Source of the DNA: Streptomyces lomondensis
GTDB taxonomy: Bacteria > Actinomycetota > Actinomycetes > Streptomycetales > Streptomycetaceae
Assembly (NCBI RefSeq): GCF_014651035.1
Contig: NZ_BMWC01000013.1
Coordinates: 124,001 to 188,000, forward strand
Direction: 5' to 3'
Length of the DNA: 64,000 nucleotides
A model generated the notes under the pieces. That model saw only the letters and a program-made list of their open reading frames with translations, did not search any database and was not told where the DNA came from. Positions within the stretch are counted from its first letter, which is position 1; every line of letters starts with the position of its first letter. Positions 27,210 through 34,826 of the stretch are shown here, in pieces. Both the position numbers and the translations under genes were made by a program.

Positions 27210-28208
27210 TCAGCTGAAGATCTTCTGTACCTTGCGTGACACCCACTCGCTGACCGTGACGGTGTCGAATCGCTCCACGGCGGGGGAGTCCGTGAACGGC
27301 CGCATGGGTTCGATGGAGGCGTCGTGGTTGGGGAGGTAGAAGTAGGGGATGGTGAGGCGGGAGGAGGTGTCGTCGGGTTGGGGGGTGACGACGCGATGCA
27401 TGGTGGAGACCCAGCGTCCGCCGGTCCACAGGGCCATGAGGTCGCCGATGTTGACGACGAAGCTGCCGGGGATGGCGCAGACGTCGCGCCAGTCGTCCTC
27501 GCCTTGGAGGACTTGGAGTCCGCCGCGGTTGTCCTCCTGGTAGAGGATGGTGAGGCTGCCGAAGTCGGTGTGGGGGCCTCGTCGCCACTGGCCGGGCAGG
27601 GGCGGGGTGAGTTGCGGGGGGTAGTAGTTGACGGCGATGGATGAGCCGTGGTGGTCGAACTTGTCGTCGAAGAACGTCTCGTCGAGGTCCAGGGCGATGG
27701 CGAACAGGCGCATGAGGTCGGCGGCGAGTTCGCCCATGGCCGTCATGTACTCCTGCCAGACCTTGCGGAACTCCGGCGGATTCTCCGGCCAGATGTTGGC
27801 CAGCGTCCATGTCGCCCATTCGTTGCCCAGCTTGCGGCGCTCCTCTTCGCTCAGTTCGCCGGTGGCGTGGACGGAGAAGGCCTCGCACAGGTCCGGAGGT
27901 GTCTGCTGGTCGAGACTGTGGGCGGTCGACCCGCCCGTCCGCCGGAAACCCGAGACGCCGGGGCGATGTGCGACCCGTTCCTTCTCCTCGTCCGGCAGCC
28001 TGAAGAACTCGTAGGTCACCGTGAACATGCGGTCGATGAAATCCTGGGGAATCCCGTGACCGACGATGACGAAGAACCCCGAGCCCGTGCAGGCGGCGTC
28101 GATGGCCCGGGCGAGGGCCGCGCGTCCCTCCACGGTGTTTCTCGACGACAGGTCGATGACGGGTACGAATCCATCGGCGACGGTCACGGTCGCCCTGTCG
28201 ACGTGCAT
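27210..28208 (-). CDS. 2-oxoglutarate/Fe(II)-dependent oxygenase, isopenicillin N synthase family
   Basis: A 332-residue non-heme iron oxygenase. The N-terminal DIOX_N region has VPVIDLSS and GSGFFVIVGHGIP; the iron ligands are His213, Asp215 (HTDFGSLTILYQ) and His271 (STMHRVV), with Arg284 of SSRLTIPYF as the likely 2-oxoglutarate anchor. This subfamily includes gibberellin and flavonoid oxygenases, IPNS and bacterial tailoring enzymes. It is followed by the methyltransferase and preceded 33 bp upstream by the MFS exporter gene, all on the minus strand. The product is unknown. Confidence 0.88.
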   Translation of the reverse strand: MHVDRATVTVADGFVPVIDLSSRNTVEGRAALARAIDAACTGSGFFVIVGHGIPQDFIDRMFTVTYEFFRLPDEEKERVAHRPGVSGFRRTGGSTAHSLDQQTPPDLCEAFSVHATGELSEEERRKLGNEWATWTLANIWPENPPEFRKVWQEYMTAMGELAADLMRLFAIALDLDETFFDDKFDHHGSSIAVNYYPPQLTPPLPGQWRRGPHTDFGSLTILYQEDNRGGLQVLQGEDDWRDVCAIPGSFVVNIGDLMALWTGGRWVSTMHRVVTPQPDDTSSRLTIPYFYLPNHDASIEPMRPFTDSPAVERFDTVTVSEWVSRKVQKIFS

Positions 28209-28241
28209 GACTGATCCCTCCTCTTTCGGAGCGATCCGGCC

Positions 28242-29729
28242 TCAGCCGGACGCCTCGACTACCGCTTCCGGGCGGGGAGTGCGGTGACCGCCTCGTGAGA
28301 ACAGGCCGACGAGCAGCGCGCCGCACACGAGGATGCCGAAGGCCACCCAGAGCGCCACGGTGTAGCCCTGCACGGTCCCGGCGTTGACGGCTTCCGGGGC
28401 GTTCCCGTGGTCCTCGAGGTACGACGTGGTGACACTCGTGGCGATGGAGTTGAGCAGCGCGGTGCCGAACGCGGCTCCCACCTGCTGGACCGTGTTGTAG
28501 GCCGCAGACGCGACACCCGCCTCGGCCGGGTCGAGCTGGACCGTCGCCATGTTGGTCGCCGTCGCGAGCAGGCAGCCCAGACCGATGCCGGTCAGGATCA
28601 TGGACGGGGTGAGGTACACCGGGAACACGTGGGAGCTGTCCACCTCCAACTGCGTGAGGATCAGCATCCCGGCGGCGGACGACAGCAGACTGCCCGCGAT
28701 CAGGACGTTCGGGGCGAGGCGGCGGTGCAGCTTGCCGGCGATGAGCATCGCGCCGACGGTGGTGCTCACGGCGTTCACCAGCAGCGTCATGCCCGCCTTG
28801 ACCGGCGAGTAGCCGAGGATGGTCTGCGTGTAGTAGCTCACGAAGAGGTAGAAGCCGAACATCGCCGCGAACATCAGGCACACGGAGGCGAACGCCGAGC
28901 CGCGGACCCGGTGGAGCAGGATCCGCAGCGGCAGCAGCGGATGCCGCGTCCTGGCCTCCACCAGCACGAACAGGGCCAGCAGGACCACGCCCCCGAAGAG
29001 CAGGGCGAGCACCATCGGGTCGCCCCATCCGTGGGGCTCCGCCTGGGTGAAGCCGTAGACCAGGGAGACGAGGCCCGCCGCGCTGAGCAGGACCCCCGGG
29101 ACGTCCAGGTGGCGCAGGTTGCCGCCCGGACGGTCGCGCAGGATGAGCGGGACGCCGATCAGGGTGATCGCGGTCATGGGGATGTTGATGTAGAGGCACC
29201 AGCGCCAGTTGGCGTACTCGGTGAGCAGCCCGCCCGCCACGACGCCGAGGGCCGCTCCGCCCGCGCCGACACCGGCGAAGACACCGAAGGCCTTTCCGCG
29301 CTCGCGCCCGTCGGTGAACGTGAGGATGAGCAACGACAGCGCCGCCGGGGCCAGCAGGGCGGCGAAGACTCCCTGCCCGGCGCGTGCCGCGAAGAGCGTG
29401 CCGGCGTTGCCCGCCGCACCGCCGAGCGCCGAGGCCAGCGCGAAGCCGACCAGACCGATGGTGAAGGCCCGCCGGTGGCCGATCGCGCTGCACACGCGCC
29501 CGCCCACCAGGAGGAGACCGCCGAAGGCGAGGGCGTAAGCCGTGATCACCCAGTGGCGGTCGGTGTCGGTCATGCCCAGGGTCTCCTGGGCCGAGGGTAG
29601 TGCGATGTTCACGATGGTCGCGTCCAGGACGACCATCAGCTGGGCAAGGCTCACGACCGGGAGGGTCCACCAGCGCTTTCCGGACCGAGCGGGTGGGGGA
29701 TGCGGGGCTTCTTGCTGGATGTCTGTCAC
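28242..29729 (-). CDS. MFS exporter, DHA2 (EmrB/QacA) 14-TM family
   Basis: About 495 residues with 14 hydrophobic segments. The N-terminus WTLPVVSLAQLMVVLDATIVNIALPSAQETLG is the DHA2 signature and includes motif D1. GGRVCSAIGHRRAF is the loop 2-3 motif. Such proteins export drugs or self-made metabolites by proton antiport. I chose the GTG at 29729; 29741 is also possible, and neither has a strong ribosome site. A palindromic candidate operator lies 40-60 bp upstream, between this gene and the divergent TetR regulator. Confidence 0.86.
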   Translation of the reverse strand: MTDIQQEAPHPPPARSGKRWWTLPVVSLAQLMVVLDATIVNIALPSAQETLGMTDTDRHWVITAYALAFGGLLLVGGRVCSAIGHRRAFTIGLVGFALASALGGAAGNAGTLFAARAGQGVFAALLAPAALSLLILTFTDGRERGKAFGVFAGVGAGGAALGVVAGGLLTEYANWRWCLYINIPMTAITLIGVPLILRDRPGGNLRHLDVPGVLLSAAGLVSLVYGFTQAEPHGWGDPMVLALLFGGVVLLALFVLVEARTRHPLLPLRILLHRVRGSAFASVCLMFAAMFGFYLFVSYYTQTILGYSPVKAGMTLLVNAVSTTVGAMLIAGKLHRRLAPNVLIAGSLLSSAAGMLILTQLEVDSSHVFPVYLTPSMILTGIGLGCLLATATNMATVQLDPAEAGVASAAYNTVQQVGAAFGTALLNSIATSVTTSYLEDHGNAPEAVNAGTVQGYTVALWVAFGILVCGALLVGLFSRGGHRTPRPEAVVEASG

Positions 29730-29768
29730 GGCTACTCGCACTATGGTCGGGTGACTCGAACGTTGGTC

Positions 29769-29788
29769 TAGTGGAGGCGACTCTACTA
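29769..29788. promoter_or_regulatory. Candidate TetR operator, imperfect 20-bp palindrome
   Basis: TAGTGGAGGC/GACTCTACTA has 8 of 10 mirrored positions. It lies 40 bp upstream of the MFS start in the divergent promoter region with the TetR gene, where TetR regulators usually bind. No binding data; inference from position and symmetry. Confidence 0.5.
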
Positions 29789-29993
29789 CAACTCTGCGCA
29801 GCCGTGCCCTTACGGAAGCGCCGGATGGAGGTCCTTGCGATGCCCCAAGTGCCTTTAATGGCAAGGGAGTTGAGGAAAAATGAGAAAGGGTGAGGCGAGC
29901 CCTGCCGGGCTCGCGTCGGGGGAGCGGGCCCGGGCGTGCGAGACTCGCCCCGAACACTCAGTGACGCGATGTGCACCCTCGGGGGTGAGCCGC

Positions 29994-30722
29994 ATGAATC
30001 CGGAGGTGAACGTCATAGCGGGCAAGGAACGCTCGAGGGGACAGGCCGGGGCCGGAGTGGGCAACGTCTGGCTGCGCACCCCGCGGGGCAACAAGGGAGA
30101 ACCCCCGCTGACGCGGGAACGCATCGTCCAGGCCGCCGTCGCCCTGCTGGACGAGGAGGGCATGGACCGGCTCACCATGCGCCACCTGGCCGAACGGCTC
30201 CAGGCGGGGGCGACAACCCTGTACTGGCACGTGGCGACCAAGGATGACGTCATCGACCTGGCGGTCGACGCGATCTTCGGCGAGACCTCGCTGCCGGACC
30301 AGCGCGCCGAGAACCCCCGGGACGACATCGTCATCTTGGCCAACACCTGGCGGCAGGCGATGCTGCGACACCCCTGGGCGGCCACCCTGCCCGCCCGGCA
30401 GCGGCCGCTGATGGGGCCGAACTTCCTGGCCTGGATGGAGTTCCTGCAATCCGCGCTGATGCGTGCCGGGCTGACCGGCAAGCGGCTCAATGCCGCGACG
30501 TGGGCGCTGTACAACCACGTGATGGGTGCCACCGCCACACAGTCCAGTCTCCAGCTCTCCGCCGAGGAGGCCAGGCTGGGGCAGGAGTACCTGGCGAGCC
30601 GGCGCGAGCAGTACCCCACCGTCGCGGCGAACAACTACATCTCCGACGTCGACTGGGACACCAGTTTCACCGTCGGGCTGGAACTGCTGCTCGACGGAAT
30701 CGAGGCGCAGACCAGGAGCTGA
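29994..30722 (+). CDS. TetR family transcriptional regulator
   Basis: A 242-residue regulator. The TetR_N helix-turn-helix reads LTRERIVQAAVALLDEEGMDRLTMRHLAERLQAGATTLYWHVATKDDVIDL at about residues 41-90; the C-terminal ligand domain is TetR_C-like. I chose the ATG at 29994 with GGGGTGAG upstream; the frame extends to 29880 without a good site. It is divergent from the MFS exporter, which it probably represses. The stop codon lies in a 21-bp tandem duplication and a terminator follows. Confidence 0.87.
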   Translation: MNPEVNVIAGKERSRGQAGAGVGNVWLRTPRGNKGEPPLTRERIVQAAVALLDEEGMDRLTMRHLAERLQAGATTLYWHVATKDDVIDLAVDAIFGETSLPDQRAENPRDDIVILANTWRQAMLRHPWAATLPARQRPLMGPNFLAWMEFLQSALMRAGLTGKRLNAATWALYNHVMGATATQSSLQLSAEEARLGQEYLASRREQYPTVAANNYISDVDWDTSFTVGLELLLDGIEAQTRS

Positions 30723-30743
30723 GAAGCGCAGACCAGGAACTGA
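30705..30743 (+). repeat. 21-bp tandem duplication across the tetR stop codon
   Basis: gcgcagaccaggagctga at 30705 recurs at 30726 with one change. The period of 21 keeps frame, so both copies encode AQTR plus one residue and a stop. The original C-terminus could have ended at either stop. Confidence 0.8.
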
Positions 30744-30751
30744 GGCGCGAG

Positions 30752-30793
30752 CTTTCCCGTCCCTGGACGGCCTTCCGCACAGGGACGGGAAAG
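30752..30793 (+). terminator. Hairpin terminator after tetR
   Basis: A perfect 14-bp stem (30752-30765 with 30780-30793) closes a 14-base loop, 30 bp after the tetR stop. Confidence 0.75.
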
Positions 30794-30890
30794 GCGCCCT
30801 CCGGCGGGGCGTCGGCGGCCGCGTGTCCGCGAGCGCGGGCCGAGAGGCGGCCGCTCGTCGGGTGGCCCGTCTTCCGTCCGCTCGCACAGG

Positions 30891-30986
30891 TCAGCGGCGG
30901 CTGATGCTCCGCACGCTCGCCACGGTGAGGATTCCGAGGACGAGGAGTGTGGCTGCGGCGCCGATCAGTTCTGCGGCGGGGTGCAT
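30891..30986 (-). CDS. 31-residue single-membrane-span peptide
   Basis: A short frame: ATG at 30986 with GGAGGTCCC just upstream, a strong ribosome site. It encodes MHPAAELIGAAATLLVLG, continues ILTVASVRSISRR and then stops. The peptide is one hydrophobic helix flanked by a short polar N-terminus and a basic C-terminus, so C-in topology is expected. It is divergent from the K+/amino-acid permease gene 180 bp away. Size and form recall KdpF-like accessory peptides, but there is no sequence match I can claim. Confidence 0.6.
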   Translation of the reverse strand: MHPAAELIGAAATLLVLGILTVASVRSISRR

Positions 30987-31169
30987 GGGACCTCCAGGGG
31001 CGGCGACAGCCGGGAGACGGACGGGGCTCAGTCATATAGGCATGGGAACGGGGTGACCTGCGGAATCCCCAGCCTCACGGGGCCCTGAATTCACTCGGAG
31101 AGCAGAGGGAACGCCGATGGGGGGTGGCGGGTGGGCGACCCCGCAATCGAACGCTTACGATCCTCTGTT

Positions 31170-33224
31170 GTGTCCAAACTGACCGACGTGCCCAAACGGA
31201 TCCTGATCGGGCGCGCACTGCGCAGTGACCGGCTCGGGGAAACGCTCCTGCCGAAGCGCATCGCACTCCCCGTCTTCGCCTCCGACCCACTGTCCTCCGT
31301 GGCGTACGCGCCCGGCGAGGTCCTGCTCGTGCTGTCGATCGCGGGCGTGACGGCGTACCACTTCAGTCCGTGGATCGCGGTCGCGGTCGTCGTACTGATG
31401 TTCACCGTGGTGGCCTCCTACCGGCAGAACGTGCACGCCTACCCCAGCGGTGGCGGCGACTACGAGGTGGCGAACACCAACCTCGGCCCCAAGGCGGGCC
31501 TGACGGTCGCCAGCGCGCTGCTCGTCGACTACGTCCTCACCGTGGCCGTGTCGATCTCCTCCGGCATCGAGAACCTCGGCTCCGCGATCCCCTTCGTCGT
31601 CGAGCACAAGGTGGCCTGCGCGATCGGCGTGATCGTGCTGCTGACGCTGATGAACCTGCGCGGCGTGCGCGAGTCCGGCACGGTCTTCGCGATCCCGACG
31701 TACGTCTTCGTCGCCGGTGTCTTCACCATGATCGCGTGGGGCGCCTTCCGCGGGCTCGTGCTCGGCGACGAGATGCGGGCACCCACGGCGGACTACGTCA
31801 TCAAGCCCGAGCACCAGGGCCTGGCCGGATTCGCCCTGGTCTTCCTGCTGCTGCGCGCCTTCTCCTCCGGCTGCGCCGCGCTCACCGGCGTCGAGGCCAT
31901 CTCCAACGGCGTCCCGGCCTTCCGCAAGCCCAAGTCCAAGAACGCGGCGACGACGCTGGCCATGATGGGCCTGCTGGCTGTCACCATGTTCTGCGGCATC
32001 ATCACGCTCGCCGCCGCGACCGACGTCCGCATGGCCGAGAACCCGGCCCGCGACCTCTTCCACAACGGCGTCCCGCTCGGTGCGGACTACGTGCAGAACC
32101 CGGTGATCTCCCAGGTCGCCCAGGCCGTCTTCGGCAAGGGCAGCATCCTGTTCATCATCCTGGCCGCGGCCACCGCGCTGGTGCTGTTCCTCGCCGCGAA
32201 CACCGCCTACAACGGCTTCCCGCTGCTCGGCTCGATCCTCGCCCAGGACCGCTACCTGCCGCGCCAGCTGCACACCCGCGGCGACCGGCTGGCCTTCTCC
32301 AACGGCATCGTGCTGCTCGCGGGCGCCGCCGGACTGCTGGTGTGGGTCTACGGCGCGGACTCCACGCGCCTGATCCAGCTGTACATCGTCGGCGTGTTCG
32401 TGTCGTTCACGCTCAGCCAGACCGGCATGGTCCGGCACTGGAACCGCCACCTGCGCACCGAGCAGGACCAGGCCAAGCGCCGCCACATGATCCGCTCGCG
32501 CGCCATCAACGCCTTCGGCGCGTTCTTCACCGGCCTGGTGCTGGTCGTCGTCCTCGTCACCAAGTTCACGCACGGCGCCTGGGTCGCCCTGCTCGGCATG
32601 GTGATCTTCTACGCGACGATGACGGCCATCCGTAAGCACTACGACCGGGTCGCCGAGGAGATCGCCGCCCCCGACGGCCCGAGCGACGACAGCGTACGGC
32701 CCTCCCGCGTCCACTCGGTCGTCCTGATCTCCAAGATCCACCGCCCGACGCTGCGCGCCCTGGCCTACGCCAAGCTGATGCGCTCGGACACGCTGGAGGC
32801 CCTGAGCGTCAACGTCGACCCGGCGGAGACCAAGGCACTGCGCGAGGAGTGGGAGCGGCGCGGCATCGACGTACCGCTGAAGGTCCTGGACTCGCCCTAC
32901 CGCGAGATCACGCGGCCGATCATCGAGTACGTCAAGAGCCTGCGCAAGGAGTCGCCGCGGGACGCGGTGTCCGTGATCATCCCCGAGTACGTCGTCGGCC
33001 ACTGGTACGAGCACCTGCTGCACAACCAGAGCGCACTGCGCCTGAAGGGCCGGCTGCTGTTCACGCCGGGGATCATGGTGACCTCGGTGCCGTACCAGCT
33101 CCAGTCCTCCGAGGCGGCCAAGCGGCGAGCCCGCAGGCAGCAGGAGTGGAACGCGCCGGGGTCGGTGCGGCGCGGGCCGGCGCAGGAGCGGCCGACGAGG
33201 GAGTCCTCGGAGCCGAAGGCGTGA
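31170..33224 (+). CDS. APC-superfamily permease (potassium/amino-acid transporter type)
   Basis: A 684-residue transporter with about 12 membrane segments up to residue 480 and a 200-residue cytoplasmic C-terminal domain. The N-terminal RALRSDRLGETLLPKRIALPVFASDPLSSVAYAPGE is the hallmark of actinobacterial KimA-like or APC permeases partnered with TrkA proteins. I chose the GTG at 31170, giving MSKLTDVPKRILIG. There is no ribosome site, but TACGAT sits 8 bases before the GTG, as for a leaderless transcript. A GTG at 31131 is an alternative. Confidence 0.86.
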   Translation: MSKLTDVPKRILIGRALRSDRLGETLLPKRIALPVFASDPLSSVAYAPGEVLLVLSIAGVTAYHFSPWIAVAVVVLMFTVVASYRQNVHAYPSGGGDYEVANTNLGPKAGLTVASALLVDYVLTVAVSISSGIENLGSAIPFVVEHKVACAIGVIVLLTLMNLRGVRESGTVFAIPTYVFVAGVFTMIAWGAFRGLVLGDEMRAPTADYVIKPEHQGLAGFALVFLLLRAFSSGCAALTGVEAISNGVPAFRKPKSKNAATTLAMMGLLAVTMFCGIITLAAATDVRMAENPARDLFHNGVPLGADYVQNPVISQVAQAVFGKGSILFIILAAATALVLFLAANTAYNGFPLLGSILAQDRYLPRQLHTRGDRLAFSNGIVLLAGAAGLLVWVYGADSTRLIQLYIVGVFVSFTLSQTGMVRHWNRHLRTEQDQAKRRHMIRSRAINAFGAFFTGLVLVVVLVTKFTHGAWVALLGMVIFYATMTAIRKHYDRVAEEIAAPDGPSDDSVRPSRVHSVVLISKIHRPTLRALAYAKLMRSDTLEALSVNVDPAETKALREEWERRGIDVPLKVLDSPYREITRPIIEYVKSLRKESPRDAVSVIIPEYVVGHWYEHLLHNQSALRLKGRLLFTPGIMVTSVPYQLQSSEAAKRRARRQQEWNAPGSVRRGPAQERPTRESSEPKA

Positions 33225-33237
33225 GGCGACGGCCTGT

Positions 33238-33322
33238 GTGAAACGGCCGTGAAACGGCCGGGCGGCAGCCACGTAGACTGGTGGGCTGTTGTCCGGCCGT
33301 TTCCCTTCGGCCGTTTCCCTTC
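33238..33322 (+). repeat. Paired tandem repeats in inverted arrangement upstream of the RNA methyltransferase
   Basis: gtgaaacggcc occurs twice in tandem (33238 and 33249), and ggccgtttcccttc twice in tandem (33295 and 33309). The two units are complementary over gaaacggcc/ggccgtttc, so they can pair across 35-65 bases in several registers. They bracket a likely promoter (TAGACT near 33274). They may act as terminator for the permease, operator for the next gene, or both. Confidence 0.6.
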
Positions 33323-33345
33323 ACGCGTTTTGGAGTCACCCCGCC

Positions 33346-34674
33346 ATGCAGGCAGAACCGAGGAAGTCGCTGGTGGGGGAGGAGTACGAGGTCGAGGTCG
33401 GCCCCGTCGCCCACGGCGGTCACTGCATCGCCCGTACGTCCGAGGGCCAGGTGCTGTTCGTGCGGCACGCGCTGCCCGGTGAGCGGGTCGTGGCCCGGGT
33501 GACGGAGGGCGAGGAGGGCGCGCGGTTCCTGCGCGCGGACGCCGTGGAGGTGCTCGACGCCTCCAAGGACCGGATCGACGTGCCCTGCCCGTACGCCGGC
33601 CCCGGCCGCTGCGGCGGCTGCGACTGGCAGCACGCCAAGCCGGGCGCGCAGCGGCGCCTGAAGGCCGACGTGATCGCCGAGCAGCTCCAGCGGCTCGCCG
33701 GGCTCACCCCGGAGGAGGCCGGCTGGGACGGCACGGTCGTGCCCGCCGAGGGCGACAAGGTGCCCGCCGGGCAGGTTCCGGCCTGGCGCACCCGCGTCCA
33801 GTACGCGGTCACCGCCGACGGCCGGGCCGGTCTGCGCCGGCACCGCTCGCACGAGGTGGAGCCGATCGACCACTGCATGATCGCCGCGGAGGGCGTCAGC
33901 GAGCTGGGCATCGAGAAGCGCGACTGGACGGGCATGGACTCCGTCGAGGCGATCGCGGCGGCCGGCTCGCAGGACCGCCAGGTGATCCTCACGCCGAAGC
34001 CGGGCGCGCGCCTGCCGCTGGTCGAACTGGACCGGCCGGTGTCGGTCCTGCGCGTGGACGAGCGCTCGGGCGGCATCCACCGCGTCCACGGCCGCCCCTT
34101 TGTCCGTGAGCGCGCGGACGGCCGCACCCACCGGGTCGGAGGGGGCGGCTTCTGGCAGGTCCACCCGAAGGCGGCCGACACCCTGGTGACGGCTGTCATG
34201 CAGGGCCTGCTGCCACGCAAGGGCGACATGGCCCTCGATCTCTACTGCGGCGTCGGCCTCTTCGCCGGCGCCCTCGCCGACCGGGTCGGCGACCAGGGCG
34301 CGGTCCTCGGCATCGAGTCCGGCAAGCGCGCGGTGGAGGACGCCCGCCACAACCTGGCCGACTTCGACCGCGTCCGCATCGAACAGGGCAAGGTCGAGTC
34401 GGTCCTGCCGCGCACGGGCATCACGGAGGTCGACCTCATCGTCCTCGACCCGCCGAGGTCCGGGGCGGGCCGCAAGACGGTGGAACACCTGTCGTCGCTG
34501 GGCGCACGCCGGATCGCGTACGTGGCGTGCGATCCCGCGGCGTTGGCGCGGGACTTGGGGTACTTCCGGGACGGGGGGTATCGGGTGCGGATGCTGCGGG
34601 CGTTCGATCTGTTTCCTATGACGCACCACGTCGAATGCGTGGCGATCCTGGAGCCCGCCGAAAAGGGCCGCTGA
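33346..34674 (+). CDS. Class I SAM-dependent RNA methyltransferase (TRAM domain, TrmA/RlmCD family)
   Basis: A 442-residue 23S rRNA/tRNA uridine-C5 methyltransferase family protein. The TRAM domain covers about residues 8-65, a four-Cys iron-sulfur motif is CPYAGPGRCGGC near residue 80 with a later Cys, motif I is ALDLYCGVGLFAGAL near 300, and the catalytic regions are VLDPPRSGAG and YVACDPAALARDLGYF. The last codons encode MTHHVECVAILEPAEKGR. A diverged second copy of this 3' end occurs at 54806, marking the gene as the likely integration target of the following island. Confidence 0.9.
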   Translation: MQAEPRKSLVGEEYEVEVGPVAHGGHCIARTSEGQVLFVRHALPGERVVARVTEGEEGARFLRADAVEVLDASKDRIDVPCPYAGPGRCGGCDWQHAKPGAQRRLKADVIAEQLQRLAGLTPEEAGWDGTVVPAEGDKVPAGQVPAWRTRVQYAVTADGRAGLRRHRSHEVEPIDHCMIAAEGVSELGIEKRDWTGMDSVEAIAAAGSQDRQVILTPKPGARLPLVELDRPVSVLRVDERSGGIHRVHGRPFVRERADGRTHRVGGGGFWQVHPKAADTLVTAVMQGLLPRKGDMALDLYCGVGLFAGALADRVGDQGAVLGIESGKRAVEDARHNLADFDRVRIEQGKVESVLPRTGITEVDLIVLDPPRSGAGRKTVEHLSSLGARRIAYVACDPAALARDLGYFRDGGYRVRMLRAFDLFPMTHHVECVAILEPAEKGR

Positions 34675-34790
34675 CCTGCGCCTTTGTCGAGTGTGCATTA
34701 TGGGCGCTACGTGCGTTACGGGCGATATCTTGACGCATATCTGACGCACGTGACGCACGTTTGACGCACGAACGGCGCATTGTCTGATGT
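34618..34790 (+). repeat. Left island boundary: 3' end of the RNA methyltransferase gene plus about 110 bp
   Basis: Aligned by eye with 54806-54986: the last 19 codons match (third-position changes mainly), as do downstream islands such as tgacctgcg, gtgtgcattatg (34691-34702), ggcgata, cttgacgc and three iterations of tgacgcacg-like repeats. Identity is roughly 75-80 percent, so this is a diverged duplication. The tgacgc iterations at 34730-34770 could be recombinase-binding repeats. Confidence 0.65.
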
Positions 34791-34826
34791 GTCGTCATGC
34801 ATGGTTTGAGGCTGCTGGACGGGCGC

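Noticed and set aside
27166..29976. 936-residue minus-strand frame across the oxygenase and exporter
   Set aside because: Arg/Pro/Gly-rich shadow of the two real genes in another frame.
34675..34826. A tRNA gene as island attachment site
   Set aside because: No tRNA-like fold or anticodon arm is visible at either border; the shared segment is the protein-gene 3' end.
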